Made by a program: the position numbers and the translations under genes. Positions 43,452 to 51,134 of a DNA stretch of 64,000 bases are shown in pieces; positions within the stretch are counted from its first letter, which is position 1; every line of letters begins with the position of its first letter. Origin of the DNA: Pseudonocardia sp. TRM90224 (lineage in GTDB: Bacteria > Actinomycetota > Actinomycetes > Mycobacteriales > Pseudonocardiaceae). The notes under the pieces were generated by a model that was not told the DNA's origin, did no database searches, and saw nothing but the letters and a program-made list of their open reading frames with translations. The stretch lies in assembly GCF_021245725.1 (NCBI RefSeq), contig NZ_JAJGSX010000020.1, forward strand, positions 62,001 through 126,000. Direction: 5' to 3'.

Positions 43452-44272
43452 GCGGAACTTGGGCAGGAACATCGGCCAGGGGGCGGCTGCTCGTCACCGG
43501 ATCGGCCGGGCTGGTCGGGCGGCAGCTGCGGCCGCTGCTGGCCCGGCCGGGCCGGGTGCTGCGGCTGCTGGACGTCGCCGAGCAGGAGCCGGGTGTCGGC
43601 GTCGAGCTCGTGACCGCCTCCATCACCGACGAGGCGGCGATGGCCGCGGCCTGCGCCGGCGTCGACGCCGTCCTGCACCTGGGCGGGCAGAGCACTGAGG
43701 GTCCGTGGGAGCGGGTCGTCGAGCTCAACATCACCGGCACCAGGGTGGTCCTGGACGCCGCGCACGCAGCGGGGGTGCGGCGGGTGGTGCTGGCGTCGAG
43801 CCACCACGTCGTGGGGAGCATGACGATCGGTTCGTGCATCCCGGCGGCCGCGCCGCCCTGCCCCGACAGCTTCTACGGGGTGAGCAAGGCCGCGGTGGAG
43901 GCGCTCGGGCGGCTCTACCACGAGCGGTTCGGCATGGACGTCGTCTGCGTGCGGTTCGGTTCGGTCAAGCCGGTGCCGGACGACGTGCGCGGCCTGATCA
44001 CCTGGCAGTCCAGCGCCGACGCCGCGCGGCTGGTGGAGGCGTGCCTGGCCGCGTCCCGTCCGGGGTTCCGGATCGTGTGGGGCGTCTCGGCGAACACCCG
44101 CGGGGTGTTCTCGCTGGACGAGGGCAGGGCGCTCGGCTACCACCCGCGCGACGACTCAGAGGCTTACGCCGCGCTGGTGCGCGAAGGGCCGGAGCCGACG
44201 CGGGTCGGGGGCGAGTTCCTCACGCGCCCGCTCGGGGCCGACCGTCGACAACGACGAAATGGCTGTTGTTAG
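43442..44272 (+). CDS. NAD-dependent epimerase/dehydratase family, uronate-dehydrogenase-like
   Basis: 276 aa short-chain fold. The glycine motif GSAGLVGRQL is followed by DAVLHLGGQSTEGPWERVVELNITGT, VLASSHHVVGSM, active-site YGVSKAAVEAL and VWGVSANTRGVFSLDEGRALGYHPRDDSEAYA. The order and spacing of these match bacterial uronate dehydrogenases, which oxidise uronic acids to lactones. The GTG at 43442 overlaps the previous gene. The last residues (DRRQRRNGCC) and the TAG stop come from a family I repeat. Confidence 0.8.
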   Translation: MALSGTWAGTSARGRLLVTGSAGLVGRQLRPLLARPGRVLRLLDVAEQEPGVGVELVTASITDEAAMAAACAGVDAVLHLGGQSTEGPWERVVELNITGTRVVLDAAHAAGVRRVVLASSHHVVGSMTIGSCIPAAAPPCPDSFYGVSKAAVEALGRLYHERFGMDVVCVRFGSVKPVPDDVRGLITWQSSADAARLVEACLAASRPGFRIVWGVSANTRGVFSLDEGRALGYHPRDDSEAYAALVREGPEPTRVGGEFLTRPLGADRRQRRNGCC

Positions 44273-44306
44273 CGCTCACAAACAGCCAGAACGTCGTTGT
44301 CGACGG
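44242..44306 (-). repeat. Family I 65-bp inverted repeat, copy I-4 (opposite orientation)
   Basis: 21-bp arms (44242-44262, 44286-44306) with three mismatches and a 23-nt loop. The loop read on the minus strand matches copy I-1 at all but the first few positions, so this copy is inverted relative to I-1. The stop of the uronate-dehydrogenase-like gene is in the loop, and the hxlR stop is 3 bp outside. Confidence 0.85.
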
Positions 44307-44308
44307 GT

Positions 44309-44755
44309 TCACGTGGGGTAGGCGGCGGTCCGGACGAACGCGACGGCGTCGAGGGGGACCTCGGCGCCGGTGTCGTCGACGAACGCCACGTGCAGCGGGC
44401 GGTCGCCCTCGACGCTGCGACGCACGACGGTGGGGCCGCCCTCCCACGGGCAGTGCGCGTCGCCCCACTGCTGGAGCGCGCCCAGCACGACCCGCAGCTC
44501 GTTGCCCGCCTCGGTCGGGTGGTAGCTGTGGCGCGCCCGCGATCCGGGCTCCTGGTACGGGCGCTTCTCCAGCACGCCGGCCGCGACGAGGGTGGCGAGG
44601 CGGTCGCTGAGCACGTCGGGCGCCACGCCGAGCGCGGCGCGGAAGTCGGCGAACCGGGACGTCCCGGAGAGCGCCTCGCGCAGTATCACGAACGTCCACC
44701 GCTCGCCGAGCACGTCGAGCGCCCGCGCGATCGAACAGGTCTGCGGCTTCTGCAT
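44309..44755 (-). CDS. HxlR-family transcriptional regulator
   Basis: 148 aa. The HxlR winged helix spans most of the protein: CSIARALDVLGERWTFVILREALSGTSRFADFRAALGVAPDVLSDRLATLVAAGVLEKRPY, with Cys 7 at the conserved N-terminal position that often senses quinones or electrophiles. The ATG lies 6 nt after a TAGGAT box without a ribosome site. Divergent from the SDR gene with palindromic operators between, so probably its repressor. Confidence 0.92.
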   Translation of the reverse strand: MQKPQTCSIARALDVLGERWTFVILREALSGTSRFADFRAALGVAPDVLSDRLATLVAAGVLEKRPYQEPGSRARHSYHPTEAGNELRVVLGALQQWGDAHCPWEGGPTVVRRSVEGDRPLHVAFVDDTGAEVPLDAVAFVRTAAYPT

Positions 44756-44761
44756 GTGACC

Positions 44762-44817
44762 ATCCTAGCTCTGAGTTGTTTTTCCCAACTCAGGAGCGCT
44801 AGGTTGGGTTTACCAAC
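44762..44817 (+). promoter_or_regulatory. HxlR/SDR divergent promoters and operators
   Basis: CTGAGTTG-N7-CAACTCAG (44771-44793, perfect) and GTTGG-N5-CCAAC (44803-44817) are two related palindromes. The hxlR -10 TAGGAT is at 44767-44762 on the minus strand. For the SDR gene TTGTTT (44776-44781) and TAGGTT (44800-44805) form a promoter with an 18-bp spacer. Both operators overlap promoter elements. Confidence 0.7.
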
Positions 44818-44839
44818 TCAGCCTGAGGGAGCGGTTCTC

Positions 44840-45544
44840 ATGGACATCAAGGACTCAGTCGCCGTCGTGACCGGCGCCAACCGCGGCCTCGGCCGGCGGT
44901 TCGCCGCGGCGCTGCTCGAACGCGGAGCGGCGAAGGTCTATGCGGCGGCCCGCAACCCCGAGAGCGTCGACCTGCCCGGCGTCGTGCCGTTGAAGCTCGA
45001 CATCACCGACCCCGCATCGGTCGCGGCCGCCGCGGAGCTCGCGGGAGACGCCACGCTCCTGATCAACAACGCCGGCAGCGGGACCGGCGCGGCCCTGCTC
45101 GGCGGCGACCCCGCCGACATCCGACTGGAGATGGAGACGCACTTCTTCGGCACGCTCGAGATGACCAGGAAGTTCGCACCGATCATCGCCGACAACGGCG
45201 GTGGCGCCGTGCTCAACGTGCTCTCGGTGCTCTCGTGGGTGCACCCGCCGAACTCCGGCGCGTACAACGCGGCGAAGGCGGCGGCGTGGGCGCTGACCAA
45301 CGCGCTGCGCGTCGAGCTGATGCCGCTGGGCATCACGACGACCGCGCTGCACGTCGGGTACATGGACACCGATATGGCCCGGCACATCACCGACCCCAAG
45401 AGCGACCCGGCCGACATCGCCGCGCTCGCGCTCGACGGCGTGGCCGCCGGCGCCCCGGAGGTCGTCGCCGACGAGGTGAGCCGCCGGGTGCGCAGCGGCC
45501 TGTCGGCCGAGCTGGCCGCGCTCTACCCGCAGCTGGTGGCGTAA
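44840..45544 (+). CDS. Short-chain dehydrogenase/reductase
   Basis: 234 aa classical SDR. Cofactor motif VVTGANRGLGRRFA, structural motif LLINNAGSGTG, catalytic Ser in LSVLSWV and YNAAKAA (Tyr-x3-Lys). The short length and absence of a substrate lid clue leave the substrate open. It is preceded by GAGGGAG. HxlR-controlled SDRs often detoxify carbonyls or quinones, which is inference here. It runs into a family II element. Confidence 0.9.
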   Translation: MDIKDSVAVVTGANRGLGRRFAAALLERGAAKVYAAARNPESVDLPGVVPLKLDITDPASVAAAAELAGDATLLINNAGSGTGAALLGGDPADIRLEMETHFFGTLEMTRKFAPIIADNGGGAVLNVLSVLSWVHPPNSGAYNAAKAAAWALTNALRVELMPLGITTTALHVGYMDTDMARHITDPKSDPADIAALALDGVAAGAPEVVADEVSRRVRSGLSAELAALYPQLVA

Positions 45545-45569
45545 CGCCGACCGGGTGCCGCCCGGAGAG

Positions 45570-45625
45570 GGGCAGGAAAGCCCACGTTCAGGCCCCGTGA
45601 GGGCAGGAAAGTGGCTTTCCTGCCC
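45570..45625 (+). repeat. Family II inverted repeat, copy II-4 (56 bp)
   Basis: Left arm 45570-45589 (GGGCAGGAAAGCCCACGTTC, one base longer and slightly diverged) and right arm 45607-45625, which is identical to the other copies. It occupies the convergent junction between the SDR and methyltransferase genes. Confidence 0.8.
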
Positions 45626-45658
45626 TCACGGCGGCAGGTGCGGGTCGGCGTGTTGGGC

Positions 45659-46462
45659 CTAAACCCGTCCGATCCCCGCCAGCGCACCGAAGCGTTCGGG
45701 GCGGTCGTCGACGTCGAGCGGCGAGTCGGGCCGCCACAGCGGGATGTGCACGAGCCCGGGCTCGACGAGCTCGGTGCCGGCGAACTGGGCCAGCAGCTCC
45801 TCGCGCGAGCGCAGGTGGATGGGGGTGCCGGTGCGGCCGGAGAGCTTCTGCGCCTCGATCACCTCCGGCGGCTGGTCCTCGTGCGTCACGTTGACCAGCG
45901 CGATGTAGCTGCCCGCGGGCACGCCGTCGCGCAGTTTGGCCACGATGCCGGCCGGGTCGTCCGAGTCGGGCACGAAGTGCAGCACGCCGAGCAGGAGCAC
46001 CGCGATCGGGCTTTCGAAGTCGAGCAGGTCGCGCACGGCGGTGTCGGCGAGGATCTCGTCGACGTCGCGGGCGTCGGCGTGCACGACGGCGGTGCGGGCG
46101 TCGCCGTCGAGTATCGCTTTGCTGTGGGAGACGGCGATGGGGTCGACGTCGACGTAAACCACCCGGGAGCTGGGGTCGGCCTCCTGCGCCACCTCGTGCA
46201 CGTTGCCGACGGTCGGGATGCCGGATCCCACGTCGAGGAACTGGGTGACACCCTCGCTGACCAGGAACTGCACGGCCCGTCGGAGGAACGACCGGTTCGC
46301 ACGCATGGTGTCGCCGACGTTGGGCGTCATGCTCGAGATGGCCTCGGCGAGCTGGCGGTCGATGGCGAAGTTGTGCGCCCCGCCGAGGAAGTAGTCGTAC
46401 ACCCTGGCCGAGCTCGGCCGGTCGAGATCGATGCCGTCAGGTGCCCAGCTCGGCCGCTCCAT
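45659..46462 (-). CDS. DUF574-type SAM-dependent methyltransferase
   Basis: 267 aa. Typical segments of the actinomycete S-adenosylmethionine methyltransferase DUF574 are PSSARVYDYFLGGAHNFAIDR near residue 20, TQFLDVGSGIPTVGNVHEVAQ (SAM-binding glycines), VVYVDVDPIAVSH and VLLLGVLHFVPDSDDP. Usually present in many copies per genome, with unknown substrates. GGGGAG precedes the ATG. Divergent from the c-di-GMP enzyme. Confidence 0.92.
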   Translation of the reverse strand: MERPSWAPDGIDLDRPSSARVYDYFLGGAHNFAIDRQLAEAISSMTPNVGDTMRANRSFLRRAVQFLVSEGVTQFLDVGSGIPTVGNVHEVAQEADPSSRVVYVDVDPIAVSHSKAILDGDARTAVVHADARDVDEILADTAVRDLLDFESPIAVLLLGVLHFVPDSDDPAGIVAKLRDGVPAGSYIALVNVTHEDQPPEVIEAQKLSGRTGTPIHLRSREELLAQFAGTELVEPGLVHIPLWRPDSPLDVDDRPERFGALAGIGRV

Positions 46463-46564
46463 GGCTCCCCGTTCGTCGTCGAAATGGGTCGATGACCGCG
46501 CGCAGCCTACGGCCACGAGGACGCCACGGGAATACTGCGCGTAACCGACCGTAAAGTGCAGCTC

Positions 46565-48694
46565 ATGGGCGTCTCCGAGGTTCGGCCGTGGGAGGCCGGC
46601 GGCGACGTCTCGGCGCTCGTGGCCGCGTGGACGGCCGACCTGTCGCGGCCCGCCTACCTGCCGATGTCGGGTGCCCAGCTGCGCTCGTTCCTCACCGCCG
46701 CCGCCCGGGTGCTCGCCGCGGCATGTGCTGCCGAGCCGGTCGACGCCGATGCGGCGCGGCAGGTCGGGGCGTCGCTGGTCGACGCCGACCTCGTCGTCCC
46801 CGAGGTGCTCCCGGCGACGGTCGGAGCGTTGGGCCGTCATCTCGGCGGGCTCGCGATGTCGGCGGGTGCCGCGCGTCCGCTCGATGCCGCACCGGTGGTC
46901 GCGGCCGCCGTCGCCGACGGGTACGTCACGCGGTTGCGCGCCCGGATCCTCGACGAGCAGGAGACGATCCGCCGGGCGGAGGTGCTGGCCCGCCGCCAGA
47001 TCGAGCTCGACCTGCGCTCCAGCGAGGCCCGCTTCCGCGCGATCTTCGCCAACGCCGCGATCGGCATCGGGATCGCCGACATGACCGGCCGGATCGTCGA
47101 CGCTAACGTCGCGTTCGCAGCGATGCTCGGCTACACCGTCGAGGAGTTCTGCAAGCTGCGCGTCTCCGACTTTGTCTACCCCGACGACGCCGATGGCATG
47201 TGGGAGCTGTACCAGCAGATCATCGAGGGCGACCGGGACAGCGCGCGGGTGGAGAAGCGCTACCGGCACCGCGACGGGCACCTCGTCTGGACCGACCTGA
47301 CCGCATCGCTGATCCGCGACCCCACCGGCGTGCCGCTGTACACGGTGGCGATGGCCGAGGACATCACCACCCGCCGCAAGCTGCAGGAACGCCTGCGCAG
47401 GCAGGCGCTGCACGACCCGCTGACGCAGCTGCCCAACCGCACGCTGTTCCAGGACCGGCTGAACACCGTGTTCGCCCGTCCCGGCGCCCGCGTCGGCGTC
47501 TGCTACCTCGACCTCGACCGGTTCAAGGCCGTCAACGACCGGCTCGGCCACGACATCGGCGACCAGCTGCTGGTGGCCGTCGCGGCCCGGCTCGACGCGT
47601 GCGTCTCGGCCCGCGGGCACCTCGTCGCGCGGATGGGCGGCGACGAGTTCGTCGTGCTGGTCGAGGACCCGCCGCCGCATGAGCTGGAGCTGCTCGCCCA
47701 GACCGTGCTGGAGGCCCTCGCACCACCCGTCGTCGTCGGGGAGCACCGGCTGACGGCGTCGGCGAGCATCGGCGTCGTCGAATGCGCGGTGGACGAGACA
47801 ACACCCGCGGAGGTGCTGAAGTCTGCCGACGTCACGCTCTACTGGGCGAAGGCGGAAGGCCGCAACCGGTGGGCGCGGTTCGACCCGGAGCGCAACGCCC
47901 GCGAGATGACCCGCTACACGCTCTCCGCGACGATGCTGCACGGGCTGGAGCACGACGAGTTCCGGGTGGAGTACCAGCCGATCGTCCGGCTCGACGACGG
48001 GCGGGCGGCGGGGGTGGAGGCGCTGGTCCGCTGGGCGCACCCGACGCTCGGCCGGTTGGGGCCCGACTCGTTCATCGGCCTCGCCGAGGAGTCCGGCGCG
48101 ATCGTCCAGCTCGGGCGGCACGTGCTGGTGGAGGCCTGCGAGCGCGCGGCGGCGTGGAACGACGCCCATCCCCGGGCCGAGCTGTTCACGAGCGTCAACC
48201 TCGCCGTCCGGCAGGCGCAGGAGCCCGAGCTGGTCGACGACGTCGCCCGGATCCTGAAGCGCAGCGGCCTGCCGCCGCACCTGCTGCAGCTGGAGCTGAC
48301 CGAGAGCGCGCTGCTCGGACCGGAGGGGCGGCCGGTGGAGGCGATCACGGCCCTGGCCGAGATGGGCGTGCGGATCGCCGTCGACGACTTCGGCACGGGC
48401 TACTCGAACCTCGGCTACCTGCCTCGGCTGCCGCTGCACACGGTGAAGCTCGCCGGCGGGCTCGTCGAGGGCCTGCACAGCCCGACGACCGGCGCCGGGC
48501 CCATCGTCGCCGGCATGATCGTCCTGGCGCACGCGCTCGGCCTCGACGTCACGGCGGAGGGTGTCGAGACCTCAGCGCAGGCCGAGCGGCTCCGCGCCGG
48601 CGGCTGCGACACCGCCCAGGGCTGGCTCTACGCCCGCTCACTGCCCTGGCGCGATGTCGAGCAGCTCCTCGACGACCCGCTGCCGCACACCTGA
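46565..48694 (+). CDS. PAS-GGDEF-EAL bifunctional c-di-GMP enzyme
   Basis: 709 aa. About 1-140 is an uncharacterised helical N-terminus. A PAS domain (FRAIFANAAIGIGIADMTGRIVDAN) lies at about 155-275, then GGDEF with LHDPLTQLPNRTLFQDRL and an intact MGGDEFVVL near 360, then EAL with VEALVRWAHP near 480, ELTESALL, and VDDFGTGYSNLGYL. All core catalytic motifs are present, so it may both make and degrade c-di-GMP, as in actinomycete CdgB/RmdB-like proteins. ATG 46565 or GTG 46556; no clear ribosome site. Confidence 0.92.
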   Translation: MGVSEVRPWEAGGDVSALVAAWTADLSRPAYLPMSGAQLRSFLTAAARVLAAACAAEPVDADAARQVGASLVDADLVVPEVLPATVGALGRHLGGLAMSAGAARPLDAAPVVAAAVADGYVTRLRARILDEQETIRRAEVLARRQIELDLRSSEARFRAIFANAAIGIGIADMTGRIVDANVAFAAMLGYTVEEFCKLRVSDFVYPDDADGMWELYQQIIEGDRDSARVEKRYRHRDGHLVWTDLTASLIRDPTGVPLYTVAMAEDITTRRKLQERLRRQALHDPLTQLPNRTLFQDRLNTVFARPGARVGVCYLDLDRFKAVNDRLGHDIGDQLLVAVAARLDACVSARGHLVARMGGDEFVVLVEDPPPHELELLAQTVLEALAPPVVVGEHRLTASASIGVVECAVDETTPAEVLKSADVTLYWAKAEGRNRWARFDPERNAREMTRYTLSATMLHGLEHDEFRVEYQPIVRLDDGRAAGVEALVRWAHPTLGRLGPDSFIGLAEESGAIVQLGRHVLVEACERAAAWNDAHPRAELFTSVNLAVRQAQEPELVDDVARILKRSGLPPHLLQLELTESALLGPEGRPVEAITALAEMGVRIAVDDFGTGYSNLGYLPRLPLHTVKLAGGLVEGLHSPTTGAGPIVAGMIVLAHALGLDVTAEGVETSAQAERLRAGGCDTAQGWLYARSLPWRDVEQLLDDPLPHT

Positions 48695-48762
48695 CTTGCC
48701 CACCGTTTTGCCAACCTGCACGGGCTGCGCGGCGTGCAGGTCGGCAAAACGGTGGGCAAGTT
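48693..48762 (+). repeat. Family III 70-bp inverted repeat, copy III-2
   Basis: Arms (paired part 48694-48721 and 48734-48761) with one mismatch and a 12-nt loop. It differs from the other family III copies by TTGCCCACC on the left and GGTGGGCAA on the right: a paired change that keeps the stem. Convergent junction between the c-di-GMP enzyme and the USP gene, overlapping the former's stop. Confidence 0.85.
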
Positions 48763-48767
48763 CTGGG

Positions 48768-49454
48768 TCAGGGGGTGGTGCGGGGGGCTAGCAGGACCGG
48801 GCAGGGGGCGTGCTGCAGCGCGCTGAGCGCGACCAGGCCGAGCTGCGCCGAGAGCCGGCGTGACGCACCGCCGACGACCAGCAGGTCGGCGTCCAGCTGT
48901 TCGTTGACCAGTTCGTGCGGCCGCACCCGCAGCAGCTGCGTCGACGATTCGACGCTGCGTGCGGCGAGGAACGCCTGACCCTCGTCGAGCACGGCGAGAC
49001 CGCGGTCGACCGCGGCGTCGAGCCCGATGCTGCGCGGCCCGAACGACAGCGGCACGCCGTGCACCAGCAACAGGCTCGCGTCCATCGCCGTCGCGCATGC
49101 CGCGGCGTCGACCAGCACGGCCTCGTCGCCCGGCAGGTCACGCACCGCTGCGACCACCTGCTGGCGGCCACCGCGCCGCCACGTGCCACGGCTGATCAGG
49201 ACAGCGCTGCCGGCGGCACTCATCGCCTCGACGTCGCCGGCCAGGCGCGACCACTCGTCGCCGCCTTCCGGGCCGATCTCCAGCGCCGCACCCGCCGGCG
49301 CCGAGCGCTTGATCAGCGCGTATCCGACGTCCGCGCACCAGTCGTGCGCCCACGGCGGGACGGGGGTCTCCATCCTGCCGATCACCACGAGCCGAGAGCT
49401 GGTTGCGCTCGTCGTCACCGGTCGCGACGCGAGCGCTGCCCTGCCGGAGGCCAT
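48768..49454 (-). CDS. Universal stress protein-like
   Basis: 228 aa. The C-terminal ATP-binding signature VVGGASRRLSAQLGLVALSALQHAPCPVLLAP corresponds to the G-x2-G-x9-G(S/T) region of USP domains, and LLLVHGVPLSFG is typical for the middle strand. Residues 1-90 are a poorly matched half that may be a degenerate first USP-like domain (LVVIGRMETPVPPW). The role is stress adaptation of unknown kind. GGGTGGG stands before the ATG at 49454. Confidence 0.72.
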   Translation of the reverse strand: MASGRAALASRPVTTSATSSRLVVIGRMETPVPPWAHDWCADVGYALIKRSAPAGAALEIGPEGGDEWSRLAGDVEAMSAAGSAVLISRGTWRRGGRQQVVAAVRDLPGDEAVLVDAAACATAMDASLLLVHGVPLSFGPRSIGLDAAVDRGLAVLDEGQAFLAARSVESSTQLLRVRPHELVNEQLDADLLVVGGASRRLSAQLGLVALSALQHAPCPVLLAPRTTP

Positions 49455-49672
49455 TCGTCCCACCCTTCCCCGCCGATCAGGACGGCAAGACGCAAGCTTT
49501 CTCCGCTCTCGCGCTGCGGACAAGGCGTGGATGGGGTAATGAATGGGTAGCGGACGGTGGCCGCCCGGCGTCGTTCGTGACCGACCGCGCACTTCAACAC
49601 CCGACCGGGCTAATCGTGCTGCGACGGGCAGGTGCCGGGCGGGGATCCGGGTCGCATGCAGAAGGTGCGAGC

Positions 49673-51058
49673 ATGGCGTCCGTGCACGAGCAGCAGCCTG
49701 AAGCAGAGATCCTCAACCCGGCCACCGGGGCGGTGTTGCAGCACCTGCCCATGGCCGGTGCCGCGGAGGTCGACGAGGCCGTCCGGCGGGCCCGCGCGGC
49801 GCAGCCGGAGTGGGCGAAGATGCCGCTGCGCGAGCGCGCCGGCGTCCTGTTCCGGCTCGCCGCGCTGATCGAGGAGCGCGTCGACGAGCTCGCCCTGCTG
49901 GAGACCCGCAACGTCGGCAAGCCGCTCGGCGACGCCCGCGGCGAGGTCGGCATGGCGGCCGAGACGTTCCGCTACTACGCGGGTGCCGTCGACAAGCACT
50001 TCGGCGAGTCCATCCCGGTCGACGGCGGCATCGACATCACCTTCCGCGAGCCGCTCGGTGTCGTCGGTGTGATCGTGCCGTGGAACTTCCCCTTCGCGAT
50101 CACCGCGTGGAACGTCGCGCCGGCGCTCGCCGCCGGCAACGCCGTCGTCGTCAAGCCCTCCGAGCTGACCCCGCTCACCGCTTTGGAGCTGCCCGCGCTC
50201 GCGGCGCAGGCCGGGCTGCCCGACGGGGTGCTGCAGGTCGTGGTCGGGACCGGCGCGGTCGCCGGCGCCCGCTTGGTGGAGCACGAGCACCTCGCGAAGA
50301 TCGCGTTCACCGGCTCGACCGCGGTCGGCAAGGGGATCATGGCGGCCGCGGCGCCGACGCTGAAGCGGCTCACCCTGGAGCTGGGCGGGAAGGCCGCGAA
50401 CATCGTCTTCGCCGACGCCGACATCCAGGCGGCCGCGACGTCCGCGGTGCCGGCGGCGTACGGGAACTCCGGGCAGGACTGCTGCTCGCGCGCCCGCATC
50501 CTCGTCCAGCGCGGGGTGCTGGAGGAGTTCACCGAGGCGTTCACGAAGGCGCTCGGCGACTGGACCGTCGGTGACCCCGAAGACCTCGCCACCGACATGG
50601 GCCCGCTGGTCAGCGAGCAGCACCGGGCGCGGGTCGCGGCGTTCCTCGACGACACCCCCGAGCCGATCTACCGCGGGACCGTCCCCGACGGCGACGGATT
50701 CTGGTTCCCCCCGACCGTGCTCGCCTTGCCGACACCCGACGCGCGGGTCGCCCGCGAGGAGGTCTTCGGCCCGGTCGTCGCGGTGATCCCGTTCGACGAC
50801 GAGGCCGACGCGGTCACCATCGCGAACGACTCGCCGTACGGGCTGTCCGGCTCGATCTGGACCGTCGACGGGAGCCGTGCGCTGCGGATGGCCCGCGCCG
50901 TGCAGGCCGGGGGGCTCTCGGTGAACTCGAACTCCTCGGTGCGCGTGTCGACGCCGTTCGGCGGGGTCAAGCAGTCGGGCATCGGGCGGGAGCTGGGCAT
51001 GCATGCCCTCGACGCCTACACCGACGTCAAGAACGTCTTCATCAGCACCACGAGCTGA
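49673..51058 (+). CDS. NAD(P)-dependent aldehyde dehydrogenase
   Basis: 461 aa. Complete ALDH core: VIVPWNFPFAITAWNVAPALAAGNAVVVKPSELTP, FTGSTAVGKGIM (cofactor loop), catalytic Glu in LELGGKAANIVF, catalytic Cys in GNSGQDCCSRARI, and EEVFGPVVAVIPF. The sequence style resembles aminobutyraldehyde/betaine aldehyde dehydrogenases, but specificity is not provable. AAGGTG precedes the ATG at 49673. Confidence 0.92.
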   Translation: MASVHEQQPEAEILNPATGAVLQHLPMAGAAEVDEAVRRARAAQPEWAKMPLRERAGVLFRLAALIEERVDELALLETRNVGKPLGDARGEVGMAAETFRYYAGAVDKHFGESIPVDGGIDITFREPLGVVGVIVPWNFPFAITAWNVAPALAAGNAVVVKPSELTPLTALELPALAAQAGLPDGVLQVVVGTGAVAGARLVEHEHLAKIAFTGSTAVGKGIMAAAAPTLKRLTLELGGKAANIVFADADIQAAATSAVPAAYGNSGQDCCSRARILVQRGVLEEFTEAFTKALGDWTVGDPEDLATDMGPLVSEQHRARVAAFLDDTPEPIYRGTVPDGDGFWFPPTVLALPTPDARVAREEVFGPVVAVIPFDDEADAVTIANDSPYGLSGSIWTVDGSRALRMARAVQAGGLSVNSNSSVRVSTPFGGVKQSGIGRELGMHALDAYTDVKNVFISTTS

Positions 51059-51060
51059 CG

Positions 51061-51130
51061 AAGTTCCCCACCGTTTTGCCAACTTGCACACCCTGCAGGG
51101 CGTGCAGGTTGGCAAAACGGTGGGGAAGTT
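51061..51130 (+). repeat. Family III 70-bp inverted repeat, copy III-3
   Basis: Paired arms 51064-51089 and 51102-51127 (26 bp, one mismatch) and a 12-nt loop, with the core TTCCCCACCGTTTTGCC. Convergent junction between aldehyde dehydrogenase and the collagen-like protein gene. Confidence 0.85.
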
Positions 51131-51134
51131 GGGG

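Noticed and set aside
45659..48532. A 957-codon minus-strand frame extending the methyltransferase gene across the c-di-GMP gene
   Set aside because: The methyltransferase starts at 46462 with a ribosome site; the upstream part is antisense to the GGDEF-EAL gene and has no domain.
49455..49672. A regulatory motif between the USP and aldehyde dehydrogenase genes
   Set aside because: I looked for palindromes and promoter boxes in this divergent region and found none that stand out.
51061..51130. Family III element as a riboswitch or structured RNA gene
   Set aside because: It is a single simple hairpin at 3' ends of convergent genes, not in leaders, and no known RNA consensus is visible.
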